Of a DNA stretch of 64,000 bases, positions 8,595 through 19,866 are shown one piece after another. Made by a program: the position numbers and the translations under genes. The notes below the pieces were generated by a model. The model saw nothing but the letters and a program-made list of their open reading frames with translations. It did not search any database and was not told the DNA's origin. Source of the DNA: Cohnella rhizosphaerae (GTDB lineage Bacteria; Bacillota; Bacilli; Paenibacillales; Paenibacillaceae); NCBI RefSeq assembly GCF_029525575.1, contig NZ_JAPDIA010000008.1, positions 1,054,001 through 1,118,000 on the forward strand. The letters run 5' to 3'. How positions within the stretch are numbered: position 1 is the stretch's first letter; each line of letters opens with the position of its first letter.

Positions 8595-9170
8595 TTATTG
8601 GTTATTTTCCGTAGGTCCGTTCCATTCGGACATTCCCGGCTCAACATTTTCCACGTTTTTGAAGCCTTTCTCGGTCAGCAGCCGGCAGGCCATATCGCTA
8701 CGTGTGCCGGTGCGGCAGACGACATAAATAGGGTCCTCAGGCTTCAGCTCATTCAGACGGCCCTCGAGTTCGCCCAGCGGAATGGACAGGGCGCCCGGAA
8801 TACGGTTAAAGGCATGTTCCGCCGGCTCCCGCACATCGAGAACCATCGCGTTTTCGCCATTTGTCAGCTTGATTTGCAATTGTTCATTGGTGATCACGCG
8901 GGGATGTTTTTTCTCTTGCTTTGTTTCTGCCGGTATGGATTTGCGAAGGAAATGCTTCAGTACCACTCCCTCCACGACAGTTCCGAGATACTGATGGCCT
9001 GTGTTGTTCGCCCAGCTTTGAATATCCGCCAGCGATCCTTTATCCGTTGCTTGAACTTCAAGCACCTGACCGGCTTCAAGCTGATCCATCGCCTTCTTCG
9101 TTTTTACGATCGGCATCGGACAGGCCAGACCTTTGCAATCCAGCGTTTGGTTCGACATCATATTGGACAA
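8595..9170 (-). CDS. TusA-rhodanese fusion, sulfur relay protein
   Basis: 191 residues. Residues 1-75 are a TusA domain with LDCKGLACPMPIVKTKKAM, whose Cys in CPMP carries persulfide. Residues 95-191 are a rhodanese with VLDVREPAEHAFNRIPGA and the active loop VVCRTGTRS. Fusing carrier and sulfurtransferase suits thiosulfate or persulfide handling as in cst operons. TTG at 9170 is preferred because GGAGG sits nine bases upstream; the ATG codons at 9161/9158 lie too far from it. It is the first gene of the leftward sulfur unit, and a CstR-type operator lies 47 bp upstream. Confidence 0.88.
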   Translation of the reverse strand: MSNMMSNQTLDCKGLACPMPIVKTKKAMDQLEAGQVLEVQATDKGSLADIQSWANNTGHQYLGTVVEGVVLKHFLRKSIPAETKQEKKHPRVITNEQLQIKLTNGENAMVLDVREPAEHAFNRIPGALSIPLGELEGRLNELKPEDPIYVVCRTGTRSDMACRLLTEKGFKNVENVEPGMSEWNGPTENNQ

Positions 9171-9216
9171 TGAAAAAAACCTCCTTGATGATTTACTAAA
9201 TTTTATTCTAATACGC

Positions 9217-9232
9217 ATACCCCTATAGGTAT
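9217..9232. promoter_or_regulatory. CstR-type operator, site 3
   Basis: ATACC-cctata-GGTAT, 16 bp, upstream of the TusA-rhodanese gene and hence of the three-gene sulfur unit. Confidence 0.65.
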
Positions 9233-9300
9233 ATTAACGGCGCATCTTCTCTTTGTCAACCTCATCTGATCCATTTAAACGGCGACTAATTTTCACAAAA

Positions 9301-9321
9301 AAAGCGACTCGAAGTCGCTTT
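9301..9321. terminator. Bidirectional-type terminator hairpin
   Basis: AAAGCGACT-cga-AGTCGCTTT, flanked by A-runs on the left and A/T-rich sequence on the right. Read on the minus strand it ends the esterase unit in a run of T. Confidence 0.8.
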
Positions 9322-9360
9322 ATAAAAAAATGAACTTCCAAACTGAATAAACCGTGAAAG

Positions 9361-10321
9361 TTACAGGAACCTTAAAAACCAGGCTACGACTTCATCCATC
9401 ATCTTATTGGGATTTTTACTGTTTTCGATTTGTATCTCGTGCCCTTGACCTTCGTATTCGAGATACCGATATCGCTCGGGCCTATCTTTATACAGCTGCT
9501 TCAAAATGCTATCCAGCTTTCTAACGCCGCCGACCGGCACGATCCTGTCCGCATTGCCGTTTTGGACGAGCAAAGCCGCTGGCGGGATGAAATGCGAGTT
9601 TCGCAAAGGGCTGTGCCGGACGATATCCGCTTTCAAGTCCTCATCCAACGACTCGAACGCCGGACTGTGCCCCCATGTATCTTCAAGATCCGGAGACGCG
9701 ATTAATGGCGCAGCCGCTTTAATTCGTTTATCCCGGGTAATGGCAACGAAAGACACGAACCCGCCCTGCGAGATGCCCGAAATGCCGACGCGTTGCGAAT
9801 CGGCTCTGCCGTCGACGGCGAGATGATCGATCATTGCAGAGATGTCGTCGGCTGTTTCCAGCAGCATTTTTAAGTACATTCCTTTATAAGTGCTGCGGTT
9901 TGAAAATGTTTCATTAAATCGCGCCATCCGGCGGCGGCCGTGAAGCCTGGCGTCTACGAGCACGGCGAAAAAGCCGGCCTGCGCCAGCGCGATGCCCTTC
10001 GACAATATCCCGAGCGCCTCTCCGCTGGAACCATGATTAAAAAACACGACGGGCAGCTTCTCCGCGTTTTTGGGATAACAATAAAGCACGGGAACTTGCC
10101 GCTCGGTCACGATGTGACTTTCAATCGCAACTTGCGGTCCGTACTTGGAAAATGCCCATGATTGGAGCATAATCTCCGCTCCAAGCCGTCTGAAATAGGA
10201 ATCCGACTCAACGGTCGTTTCAAAATACGCGCGATCCTCTTCCCCATTTTCGCCGCTGCAAACAAGCGAACCGCCGGAAGCGAAGCCGTTATAAGACAGT
10301 TTAAACGTTGGAACCCCCCAT
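9361..10321 (-). CDS. Alpha/beta hydrolase (dienelactone-hydrolase/esterase type)
   Basis: About 319 residues. The oxyanion-side motif VVFFNHGSSGE, the nucleophile elbow GISGISQGG (Ser), a late Asp (NGNADRIVP) and His (GQGHEIQ) fit a serine esterase or peptidase-like hydrolase. In the sequence as given it is in frame with the regulator upstream, making an 825-residue ORF. If the C6 at 10314-10319 and C5 at 10333-10337 are each one base too long, the regulator stops at 10301 and this gene starts at ATG 10321 behind AGGGGAG. I prefer that reading, with the fusion as the alternative. Its place at the end of a sugar-uptake locus suggests deacylation of oligosaccharides. Confidence 0.7.
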
Positions 10322-11802
10322 GCTGGCTCACTCCCCCTGGACGATTTGCGATACTCGTTTGGCGTCATATCCATGAATCTTTTGAACACCTTTATAAAAT
10401 AATGGTCGTTGCCGAATCCGACCAGCAAACCGATATCATTGATCGTGAAATCCGTCGCTTCCAAATATCGAAGCGATTTTTTCACTCGAACGTGCTGAAG
10501 ATACTGAATAAGCGATTCGCCTGTTTTCTTGCGGAACAAGCTGCTCAAATAGTTCTCGTTCATATTTACGTATTCGGCCATCGTTCGCAATCCGATCTCG
10601 TTCTCCGCATAATGCTCGTGAATATAAGACAAAATTTTTCTGACCTCGGGGTGATCCGTTACAGGCGCCGCCCTATAATCCTTGCGCTTCATATCGTCTA
10701 CGATGGCGACGATCGTCGCCGCGCGCAGTTGTTCATGCGAGATCGAGGATTCAATATCAGAGGCGGCAGATTGTTCGAAAGCCGTATGGGTGACGCGATA
10801 ATATTGACTCATGAAATGCGAGGCCATAAGCTTTACTTTATGCAGCGGAAGCCGCAGCAGCTTCATCTCGTCCCATACTTTTCGGATCATTTCCTCCGTT
10901 TCCTCGGACAGCCCCCGTTCCATCGCATCGGTCAAACGCCGTTCCGTCTCCCAAAGGACCCCTCCCGCTTCTCCGCTGCGATCTGCGATGTTCGCCGTAT
11001 CTTGATCGCCATACCAGCGATCGGTTAGTTTGTCGAGCAACAGCGCCCATAAATCGGGAATCTGTTCCAGGCTTTGGACATCGGCATAGACATAACGGCA
11101 TGGAAATGCCTGGTTCAACAAATGCTTCAGATCGCCGGAATGCTGCGTCCAGGTCATGATCGTCGAGATTCCCAGATCCGTATAGATCCGGGCTTCCCCC
11201 GAAGCTTCGATCCAGTCAAATAATGCAGAAGGAAGCGGGTTAGCGCCATGCAGCACGACCAGCAAGCCGCTCAAACGAATGTCCGCCTTAAGCAGTCCAT
11301 CTTCGATCGCATTCAAATCCAAGCGAAAAGCGTTCGCAGATGCGGACGCAATCGTCCTCCAGATTCGCTCAAACGCCGCAGATAAGCGCATAAGCTGGGT
11401 TTCTCTGTATTGGAGATCGGTCGATTTCTCAAGCTCCCGCTTCACTTTGATCAACGAATCTTCTAACGTGCGAATGTTCATGGACAGCTTCAAGATGTAT
11501 CCGGATGCGCCGAATTCCAACGCTTCTCTGGCATATTCGAAGTCGTTCATGCAAGTAAGCATAATAAAACGCGTATCGAGACCTTGCTCGCGCACCCGCT
11601 TCAGCAGCGTCACTCCGTCCATCTCGGGCATGACAATATCCGAGATGACGAGATCGGGGTCGAGGCTGTCGATCAGCTCGATGGCCTCCGTTCCGTCACC
11701 CGCTTCGCCAACCAGAGAAAAGCCTAAAGAGGACCACGAAACAAGCTGCTTGATCGAGTCCCTCACAAAAATTTCGTCTTCAACGAGAATGACTTTCCAC
11801 AA
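10301..11802 (-). CDS. YesN-type response regulator, REC plus AraC-type DNA-binding domain
   Basis: About 499 residues if separated from the esterase (see that entry). The N-terminal receiver domain has VILVEDEIF and the phosphoacceptor Asp in DLVISDIVMPEMDG. A long middle region follows, then a C-terminal HTH_18 AraC domain (YVNMNENYLSSLFRKKTGES, and GFGNDHYFIKVFKRF). TTG at 11802 has AAGGAG at good spacing, so the regulator overlaps the kinase stop (11780-11782) by about 20 bp. YesM/YesN pairs in Paenibacillaceae typically control the adjacent oligosaccharide ABC transporter, here the genes at 13691-17093. Confidence 0.85.
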
Positions 11803-13583
11803 GCGGGTCCACTCCTTCCGTATAGGGATTCGAGACAAGCAGCGGAATCGTCAACCGAGCGATCGTCCCACGGGACTGTTCTTCGAGCGTAAAGCGCGCC
11901 TCCCCCCTTGTACAAAAGACGCAGCCTTTCGCGCAAGTTGTTCAAGCCGATACCGTCTCGCTTGCGTTTGCTGAGCCGCTTCATTTCTTCCGCGCGCTTC
12001 AATCCGACTCCATTATCCCGGATCTCGATACAAAGCTCGCGTCCGACGATACGCATCCTGATCTCGATTCGCCCTTGATCCGTAAGCTTGGAAAAGCCAT
12101 GGTGGATACAGTTTTCTACCAGCAGCTGCAGGCTAAGTTTAGGAACGAGGACATAGGTTAAAGCAGGCTCCAACTCATAAATCACGTCAAACGGATAGCG
12201 CCATCTCTTTTGCATGATTTGAACGTAAGCGCGGACGAGCTCCAGTTCGTCTTTGGCAAAGATTAAATCGACATTCGTATTCAAGCTGTTTTCCAGCAGC
12301 TTTCCTAGGTTTAAACAGGTTTCCGCGATATCGTCCTGCCCGCTTCGGACCGCTTGCCACTTCACCATATTGAGCGTATTCAGCAAAAAGTGAGGATTCA
12401 TCTGCGTGAGCAGCATTTGAAAATGCATCGCTTCCTTTTGCTTCTCTTCGAGCTTCAATTTGGCGATCAACGCTTGAATATCGCTTGCCATTCGATTGAA
12501 GCTCATGGCCAAAGCCAGCACTTCCCCGTCCATCCGATTCAACTGAATGCGATCTCGAAAGTGACTGCTTACGCTTTTCTCCATTTTCCGCTGAAGCAGT
12601 TGAAGCGGTCGTGTCATGCGAGACAAAATAACGAACGTAACTACGACGAACAGGCCGATCAGAAGCGTGAACGTCGTCAAGTACCGCCGATTCATTTCAT
12701 TAATATCTCCGATATACGAATCGAAAGGAAATTGACTGACCAACTTCCAATTCATATCCGTTAACTGCTGTACGTTCAACAACGTATTGGAGCCACGATC
12801 GAAGTAATCTTTCAATTGACCGCGCTGCTGCCGGAGCCGTTCGATCCATTCGGGATCCAGAACCGCGCTGCTGCGGGTTCGCGACAATACATTCCCTTCG
12901 GCGTCGAGAATAAAATAGTTTTGCAGTACCGAGAAATCCCGCACGATCGACTTCAACCAGCTGTCGTAATCGAAGCTGATGCGCAGAAAACCGAAGGGCT
13001 CGTCCGATCCGTTGCGCAAGACGGATAACAAAGCAAGCTGTCGCTCGCTATGCGAAGAAACGCCGATATCGCCCATTTCTTCATCCAGCCAAATGAAGGA
13101 CTCTCCGTTCTCCGCCATCATCGCAAATCCCGGATCCTTTGTTACGCTGGCAGCTTGGAGCGGTTGTAGCGGATTGTAGGAGGTATACACGCGACCGCTT
13201 AGGTCGACTAACGCAAAATAGACAAAAACGCTGTTCGGCATGCTGCGGCTATTGATGTAGGCCAATTCGGTTTCGATCTCTCTTTTCTTTGTGTCCCCTT
13301 CGGTTTCGTCATTTACGGGTTCGGTTAGCCAATCGTAAAATTGGTGATTGTTCTCGATTTCAAAGGCAGCTCTCAACAGATTCGTATGCAAGAGGTTAAA
13401 ATTCTCTTTCACCTGCTCCACTTGCAGCCCGGTTTGCGCGTTTATTTTTTGACGTATGATCGACTCGATTTGGCTGTAGTTGCGAATTTGAAGCATAAAG
13501 AGAGGCACGAATACGAATAAAAGAATGGCGAAAAAAAGCTTGTATTTGATTTTGGAAGGAAGCAACCATCGCAAACCGAACAA
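11780..13583 (-). CDS. YesM-type sensor histidine kinase (one homopolymer frameshift)
   Basis: About 600 residues after correcting C6 at 11902-11907 to five, which restores the tail LYKGEARFTLEEQSRG and the end VESHSR. An N-terminal helix (FFAILLFVFVPLFML), an extracellular sensor of about 250 residues, a second helix (LLIGLFVVVTFVIL), a HAMP region and the His-kinase box QMNPHFLLNTLNMVKW are seen. The ATPase domain has LLVENCIHHGF and EIRDNGVGL. TTG at 13583 follows GGGGGG. It is co-directional with the transporter genes upstream and overlaps the regulator downstream. The signal is probably an oligosaccharide bound outside the cell. Confidence 0.88.
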
Positions 13584-13646
13584 TCGTATCCCCCCCGCTA
13601 GACCGCGCTTCGTGATTGTTTATTATAGCACGCTTTCAAACAGACA

Positions 13647-13667
13647 GGCGTACATCGCATGTACGCC
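13647..13667 (-). terminator. Hairpin between solute-binding protein and kinase genes
   Basis: GGCGTACAT-cgc-ATGTACGCC, 9-bp perfect arms, between the solute-binding-protein stop and the kinase start. No U-run follows on the minus strand, so partial attenuation or 3'-end protection of the abundant lipoprotein message is likelier than full termination. Confidence 0.5.
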
Positions 13668-13690
13668 CTGCCTTTAACCGATTTGATCCT

Positions 13691-15211
13691 TTATTGAATG
13701 TAACCGAGCTCTTTGAGCTGCTTGTTCGCCTGATCCGTATACAATTTATAGTTGAATTTGCCGTTCAAGTCGTCGACCAGTCGATCGAAGATATCGATCG
13801 GCTTTTTTCCGTATATGATTTGCAGCGCTACGTCATTGGCATACCGGAAAGAGTCGGCCGAATTAAATTCGCCTGGCAAATCGATAAAACCATTATAAAG
13901 ACGCAATCGATTCAGCTTGGAGCTTTTTTCGATATCCGAAGCCGCGTAGCCAAACTTAGTGGCTAAATACTGCGCTTCGGGACGCCCGGTAAATTGGTAC
14001 AACCAAATGTAGCCCGCTTCTTTGGCTCCAAGCTCCGTGATCTGGATCTTGTCGCCTTCAACCGTAAAATGCTTGTCCTTTAAGCCATATTGCACCAATA
14101 AGGAGCCTTCCTGGGAAGAAACGTAATTAAGCAGGTCGAACACTTTCTGCAGTTTGTTTTTATCCTTTTCAAGCTTGGCAGGCAAAGCGATTAAGCCTGC
14201 GGTAGAACCGATATCGTACGGGCTATCGAACTGGCCGGCCGGCCCCGCAATGGTCGGCATCATCACCCACTCTGCATTCGGATTGGCTGCCTTCACCTTG
14301 TCGGCGCCTTCTTTGCGGATAAATGCATTCCAGTCCGTATAAACGATGCCGACCTGCCCTTTAATTCCCTTGTCGATATGCGCCGTACCTTTGTTGCTGA
14401 ACACTTCGGGATCGACTACGCCTACATCGAAAAATTTCTTGATCTCGCCGAGCGCGGCTTTCATTTGAGGATCTTCGGCGGAAGTGATGGCTTTTCCATC
14501 TTTCATATAAACGCCGTTCCCGACGCCGGACGGTACGCCGAAGGACCCGAAGACGGGAGAGAACGCCGCCCAATCCAGTCCGGTGATGCCAAACGTATCT
14601 TTTTTATGGTTGCCGTCCGGATCTTGCTCCGTAAATGCTTTGGCTACGTTCAATAGCTCCTCGCTAGTCGTCGGCATTTCTAGATCAAGCTTGTCGAGCC
14701 AATCCTTCCGGATATAATACGCTGACGTGACAAGCTGCGGGGTTTTGGCGATCGCGTATATTTTGCCGCCGACGACGCCTTTTTTTGAATCCGTCATCTC
14801 CGACCATCGTCTTGATTCCGCTTAATTGATCGACATAGGGCGTCAGATCGAGCAAGGCGCCTTTTTCAGCTAAAGACTGCAAGGTGTTCCGGTTGTCCAG
14901 TTCCATGATATCGGGGTAATCTCCGGCCGCGATTCGCGTATTCAGCTGATTTTTAAAATCATCCTGCGAAGCCGGCGTAGTGAGCGTAATATCGATATTC
15001 AGTTTTTCATCCAGCGCTTTTTTTGATGAAGTCGTCGCCTTTGTCCGGCAATTTCGATCCCCAACCGATTTTAATCACTTCAAGCTTCATGGGCGCTGTC
15101 GACGTTTCGTTTGTCGCATTCTTTTGGTCATTCGCTCCGCAGCCTGCCACCACAAGCGTCAACATCGTGACGGGGATAAGTAAGCTTGTTGCCCCTTTTT
15201 TGCATGTTCAT
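13691..15211 (-). CDS. ABC transporter solute-binding lipoprotein (three homopolymer frameshifts)
   Basis: About 505 residues once single bases are removed from runs at 14780-14786 (T7), 15018-15024 (T7) and 15196-15201 (T6). The signal sequence then reads through to a lipobox with Cys (LVVAGCGAND), followed by LEVIKIGWGSKLP and the family pattern GDYPDIMELDN, VVGGKIYAI and YIRKDWLDKL of LplA-type carbohydrate-binding proteins. It delivers oligosaccharides to the two permeases upstream. There is no ATPase gene here, as usual for this group, which shares an MsmX-type ATPase encoded elsewhere. ATG 15211 or 15205 may be the start. Confidence 0.85.
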
Positions 15212-15264
15212 CTCACAACGACCTCTCTATATTTTGATATTATTGAAAATTGGCTCCCCAATGA

Positions 15265-16127
15265 TCAACCTTTAATCGCGCCGATCAGCATTCCTTTCGT
15301 AAAATGCTTCTGTACAAACGGATAGACGAGGATGATCGGCAAGCTGGCAAAAATAACGGCAGCCATCTGCATCGTCACCGTCGGCAGTACGACGTCGGTA
15401 TTTTGTTGTAAATTCGCGCTCTCAAGCAATATGTTGCGCACGATAACCTGAAGCGGATATAGATCCCTGTTCGTGATATAAAGCACGGCCGAAAAAAAAA
15501 TCGTTCCAATGTCCGACCACATAAAAAAAGGCCAACGGTCATGATGGAAGGGATAGATAGCGGAAGCACGATGCTGGCCAACACCCGGGTCTCTCCTGCG
15601 CCGTCGATTCTGGCGGAATCGTGCAATTCCTCCGGCAGATTTTCGAAAAAGCTTTTCATGATCAACAGATTAAACGTCCAGATCGCGCCCGGTATGATCA
15701 TCGACCAAAGCGTATTGGTCAGTCCCGTCTCCCTTACGATCAAATAGGTAGGAATGAGGCCTCCGTTGAAAAGCATGGTGAAAACGACGGCCATCAGAAA
15801 AAACGTGCGCCCTCGCAATTTCTTGCGGCTTAATGGATAGGCCATCAGCAACGTTAACGCCAAGTTAATGATCGAACCGACAACGGTCACGAAGATCGTC
15901 ACGCCGAAAGCCTTCGGAATCGCCGCATCGGCGAACAGTTCCTTATAAGCCTCAAACGTAATGGACTTTGGAAAAAGAATGAATCCCCCGTTTTTTAACA
16001 CTTCGGTGTACGGCGTAAGAGAGATCGACAACACATAAAGCAAAGGAAGAACGGCCGTTAACGCCACCGCCAACAAAACGGCATAAACCAAAACATCGAA
16101 TATCCGGTCCGAACGTCCCCTTACCAT
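15265..16127 (-). CDS. Carbohydrate ABC permease, LplC-type (two homopolymer frameshifts)
   Basis: About 286 residues after correcting A9 at 15492-15500 and A7 at 15523-15529 by one base each, which restores GLFYVVGHWNDFFSAVLYI. Six membrane helices are expected. The CUT1 permease EAA loop is visible (ELHDSARIDGAGETRVLAS). The start ATG at 16127 overlaps the stop of the upstream permease. The sequence as given shows an apparent fusion of both permeases, explained in that entry. It pairs with the LplB-type subunit to import oligosaccharides. Confidence 0.87.
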
Positions 16128-17093
16128 ATGGACTCCCCCCCATCGCTTGGCGATTCGATTGGACAATACGATAAGCGTGATGCCGATCAGCGACTTAAAT
16201 AATCCCACTGCGGATCCCAAGCTGAAATTCATCTGCTGCAGTCCCGTCCGATATACCCAAGTATCGATGATGTCGGCTACCTCATAAACCTGCGGATTGT
16301 ACATGACGTAAATTTGGTCGAAGCCGGCGTCCATGACGTAGCCGATCTTCAGAATGAGCAAAAGCACGATCGTACTGCGAATGCCGGGTAAGGTAATATT
16401 CCAGATCATCCGAAAACGCCCGCCGCCGTCCACCCGGCAAGCCTCGTAAAGCGAAGTGTCGATCGACGCCATGGCCGCCATATATATAATGGCTCCCCAT
16501 CCAATGTTCTGCCAAATGTCGCTGCCGACCAGCAAGGTTCGAAACCATTCCGTAGAAGTGATGAAAGGAATGGCTTTCCACCCGCTGTCGACAAGCCAAC
16601 GATTCACGACGCCGGACGTTTCCGATAACAAAGCGATGGCTATGCCGTAAATGATGACCCACGACAAGAAATGAGGCATAAAGCTGAGCGTCTGAACCCA
16701 CTTTCGCAGCCAACGATTTTTGCACTCGTTGAATAAAAGGGCTAACAAAATGGGCGGTATCGTTCCGAAAACCAGCTTATAAAAGCTTATCAGCACCGTG
16801 TTCATTAAGATTTGCGAAAAATAAGGAGAGTGGAAAAACTGCAGAAAATATTTGTTCCACGGATCCGCCCACGGACTGGACCACAGACCGCCTACGATAC
16901 TATAGTCTTTAAACGCGATCGTCAGCCCGTACATGGGCAAGTATTTATATACGGCATACCAGATCAGACCCGGCAGCAGCATGAAATACAAAGCTCTGCT
17001 CTGCCATATTTCGCGCCATAACGCGCGCCGCTCAAACGCGGCTTTCTTTTCTCTCCGAGCGGATGCCTGTACGGACGAGGTGACATGATTCAC
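16121..17093 (-). CDS. Carbohydrate ABC permease, LplB-type (one homopolymer frameshift)
   Basis: About 323 residues, six helices, beginning with the LplB-like pattern LPGLIWYAVYKYLPMYGL. The EAA loop is ASIDTSLYEACRVDGGGRFR. The C7 run at 16135-16141 keeps the frame open into the next permease. With six C the protein ends KRWGESIW and stops at 16121-16123, overlapping the next ATG, which is the normal family ending and operon arrangement. A GTG at 17093 with AAGGGA upstream is the start. It is the first gene of the transporter-sensor unit. Confidence 0.88.
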
Positions 17094-17307
17094 GGCGATT
17101 CCCTTCTTTCGATTGATTACATCTCTTGTAATTAAGATAACGCGCCTGCCGGCGCGATGTAATCAATAAAACTAGGCATCGCGTTACACAAAATTATGCA
17201 TTGGACCTCCACGGCAAGAGACGAAGGCGCCTATACAACGAATTTCAGTTTTTTTATCGTTCTAATTTCACTTTCGGTACCGGCTGCCGCGCGTTCTGGC
17301 GCAAATT

Positions 17308-17335
17308 AAAAAGACACGCCTTATGTCGGCGTGCC
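17308..17335 (-). terminator. Intrinsic terminator of the beta-galactosidase gene
   Basis: On the minus strand GGCACGCC-gacataa-GGCGTGTC is followed by TTTTT, about 25 bp beyond the GH35 stop. Confidence 0.85.
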
Positions 17336-17358
17336 TCCCGTGTATCTCCCCGCTAAGA

Positions 17359-19154
17359 TCAGCCTAGCTCCATATGCTCCTGGAACTGAACGACCGGTTC
17401 GCTCACCGCGTGCAGCTCCAGCACGATGATTTCGTTTTGTCCCTCTTTAAGCAGCGGCCCCGGAACGTATAGCGTCTTTTGCGGACCGATGTTCCAGTAC
17501 CGTCCCAGATTAAATCCGTTGATAAAGACATTTCCCTTGCCCCATCCCTCTAGCTTTAAGAAGGTATCGGCGGGCGCCGTAATTTCGAACGAGCCTCTAT
17601 AGAAAATCGGAGAAGCGAGGTCGGACTGACATTCGCGATCCGAAGGGACGGGCTCGAAGGTTAGCGCGCTCAAGTCGTCCATCGGCAGGGTGAAGATATC
17701 CCATCCGAACAAGAATTGCCCGCCCAGTCTTACCCCTTCGGTAATTCCTTTGGCATCCTTAAGCATCCAACCGTAATTAACCCGGCCCTGATTTTCAACC
17801 AGTATGCCCAGGCTTGAACCTTCGGAAGGCGTCGTTACGACGATATCGCGCTCGCCGATATCCAAGCCGATGTCATGCTCGTTTCTGTCGATGACCCCTT
17901 TGTATTCGCCGTCCAGGTATACCAAAGCCCGGTCTCTCACTTCCTGAATGACGAGCTTGCTCTTGGTTCTGGGACCCGATACTTTCGTTCGATAGTAAAT
18001 AAAACCGTAATTTTGCCCCAGTCTCTCCATGGTCTCGGGGTAGACGCTGTATATCGGTTGGGTCAGCGACTCCAACTGTTCAAGCAGCTTCGCTTGCTCG
18101 GTTAATCGGATAACGCCAAAGGATTTCTTCTTGATCGGTTCGGGCAGCAGATTTTCGGGTATTTCGACGTGTTTGGCAATCACCTCGCGGATCGCCAAGT
18201 ATTTTTCCGTCACTTCTCCCGCTTCATTGAGCAAGGCATTGTAATCGTAGCTTGTAACCGTAGGTTCGTATCGATTGAAGTAATTGGCGCCATTATAAAA
18301 ACCGAAGTTCGTTCCTCCGTGGAACATGTAGAAGTTGACCGACGCTCCCGCACTTAACATGCTGTCCAATTCGGCGGCTACGTCTTCGAATTCCCTGACG
18401 TGATGCGCTTCCCCCCCAATGGTCGAACCATCCGTTCCAATACTCCATGCACATCATCGGCCGATCGGGCTGATATTGCGCCAATTTCTCGAAGGACGCA
18501 TCCGGCTTGGAACCGAAATTAATCGTCGCAAGCACTTGCGGGAACAAGGCGCCGCCTTGAAGCATGCCGTCCTCCGCACCGTCGGACGTAAACAATAAAA
18601 CATCGATCCCTCGGTGGATCAATCCTTCTCTTAAATATTGTAAATAGGCTTTGTCGTTGCCATAGCTGCCGTATTCATTCTCGATCTGCGCGGCGATGAT
18701 CGGACCGCCGTTCGTACAGAGCAAAGGTCTCAGCAACGGCAGCAGCACATCGTAATAAGCATCCACTTTATCCAAAAAAAGGCCGGTGCATGCAGCGAAG
18801 CCGGATGTTGGCGTCCGCAAGCAGCCAAGCCGGCAGTCCTCCGAACTCCCATTCCGCGCAAATGTAAGGACTTGGCCGCACGATAACGAACAAGTCCAGG
18901 CCGTGCGCCAGCTCGACGAATCGCCGAATGTCCGCCATCCCCTCGAAGTTGAAGCAGCCTTCCTTCGGCTCGTGCAGATTCCAAGGGATATAGGTTTCTA
19001 CCGCGTTGAATCCGCATGCCTTCAGCTTGCGCAGTCTGTCTTCCCAATAATCCGGCACGATCCGAAAATAATGCATCGCGCCGCTGATCAACCGGATTCT
19101 CTGTCCGTTGTAGACAAAATGTCCGGCTTCAATGCCAAATGTCGCTTTGTTCAT
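17359..19154 (-). CDS. GH35 beta-galactosidase (two homopolymer frameshifts)
   Basis: About 597 residues after correcting C7 at 18411-18417 and A7 at 18774-18780 by one base each. The N-terminal TIM barrel has RLISGAMHYFRIVPDYWEDR, the proton donor region AAQIENEYGSYG and the nucleophile region MCMEYWNGWFDHWGG, both diagnostic of family 35. C-terminal jelly-roll segments follow (GWGKGNVFINGFNLGRYWN). There is no signal peptide, so it probably acts in the cytoplasm on imported galactosides. It lies upstream of the LplB-type permease on the same strand but has its own terminator, so it is a separate transcript of the same locus. Confidence 0.92.
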
Positions 19155-19297
19155 CGCGACCGTCCTTTCTACTATTTTTTATCAATCAATTGTAGCGATA
19201 AGTGATCATTGTTCTAAACCTATACCAAAAACTGAGTAGATGTTAAGATGTATTAAGTTATAATTTTCAATTTTATATGACTTGAGGGGGATTTTAA

Positions 19298-19791
19298 TTG
19301 AATTTTACATTCCGAACACTCGAACCAGATGATCACCCGATAATTTGTAAGTTCCCACAAAATGAACTGGAATTGTTTTCAATGTTTCCCGCCGGGAAAT
19401 ATCCTCTGACACCAGAACAAATAGTAGAGTCTGTCAAAAGCAGGCTGAATCCAACGGTCGTTTTGCAAGACAAAACGGTAGTCGGCTATGCAAACTTTTA
19501 TGGACTCGAAGAGAATGCAAAATGCTTCCTAGGCAATGTTATAGTAAACCCGGCAAATAGAGGAAAGGGAGCTTCTGTTGCACTGGTTCATGAGATGATT
19601 CGGCAAGCAAAAGTGGAGTTAAAAGTGGGAAGGCTACAACTGATCTGTCACAATACCAATATTACAGGATTACTCTTTTACAAAAAAAATGGGATTTAAA
19701 CCTTTCGATCTTTTTCTACTAAAAAAACCAACTTGGTGAAGCAATCGTAGGTATCGCGATGGAAATCGTTTTTCAAAACAATCCAACCTGA
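19298..19791 (+). CDS. GNAT-family N-acetyltransferase (two homopolymer frameshifts)
   Basis: About 163 residues when A8 at 19682-19689 and A7 at 19721-19727 are each shortened by one. Without this the protein stops early at KKNGI; with it the end reads KKMGFKPFDLFLLKNQLGEA and on to FQNNPT. The acetyl-CoA loop is seen as VNPANRGKGASVALV, followed by LICHNTNITGLLFY, as in RimI-like GNAT enzymes. A TTG start at 19298 follows GAGGGGGA. The acceptor cannot be predicted. It stands alone between two leftward transcription units and has lower GC than its neighbours. Confidence 0.8.
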
Positions 19792-19822
19792 TTGACTCCT
19801 TTCATCCCCCCCGGTTCGATTT

Positions 19823-19860
19823 AAAAAGCCGAGAGCCCCCTGTCGCTCGGGACTCTCGGC
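19823..19860 (-). terminator. Intrinsic terminator of the surface beta-helix gene
   Basis: Minus strand: GCCGAGAG, 17-base loop, CTCTCGGC, then TTTTTAAAT. It begins seven bases beyond the stop codon. Confidence 0.88.
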
Positions 19861-19866
19861 CTGGCC

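Noticed and set aside
15375..17093. Natural fusion of two ABC permeases
   Set aside because: One extra C at 16135-16141 explains it; corrected proteins have family-typical ends and overlap.
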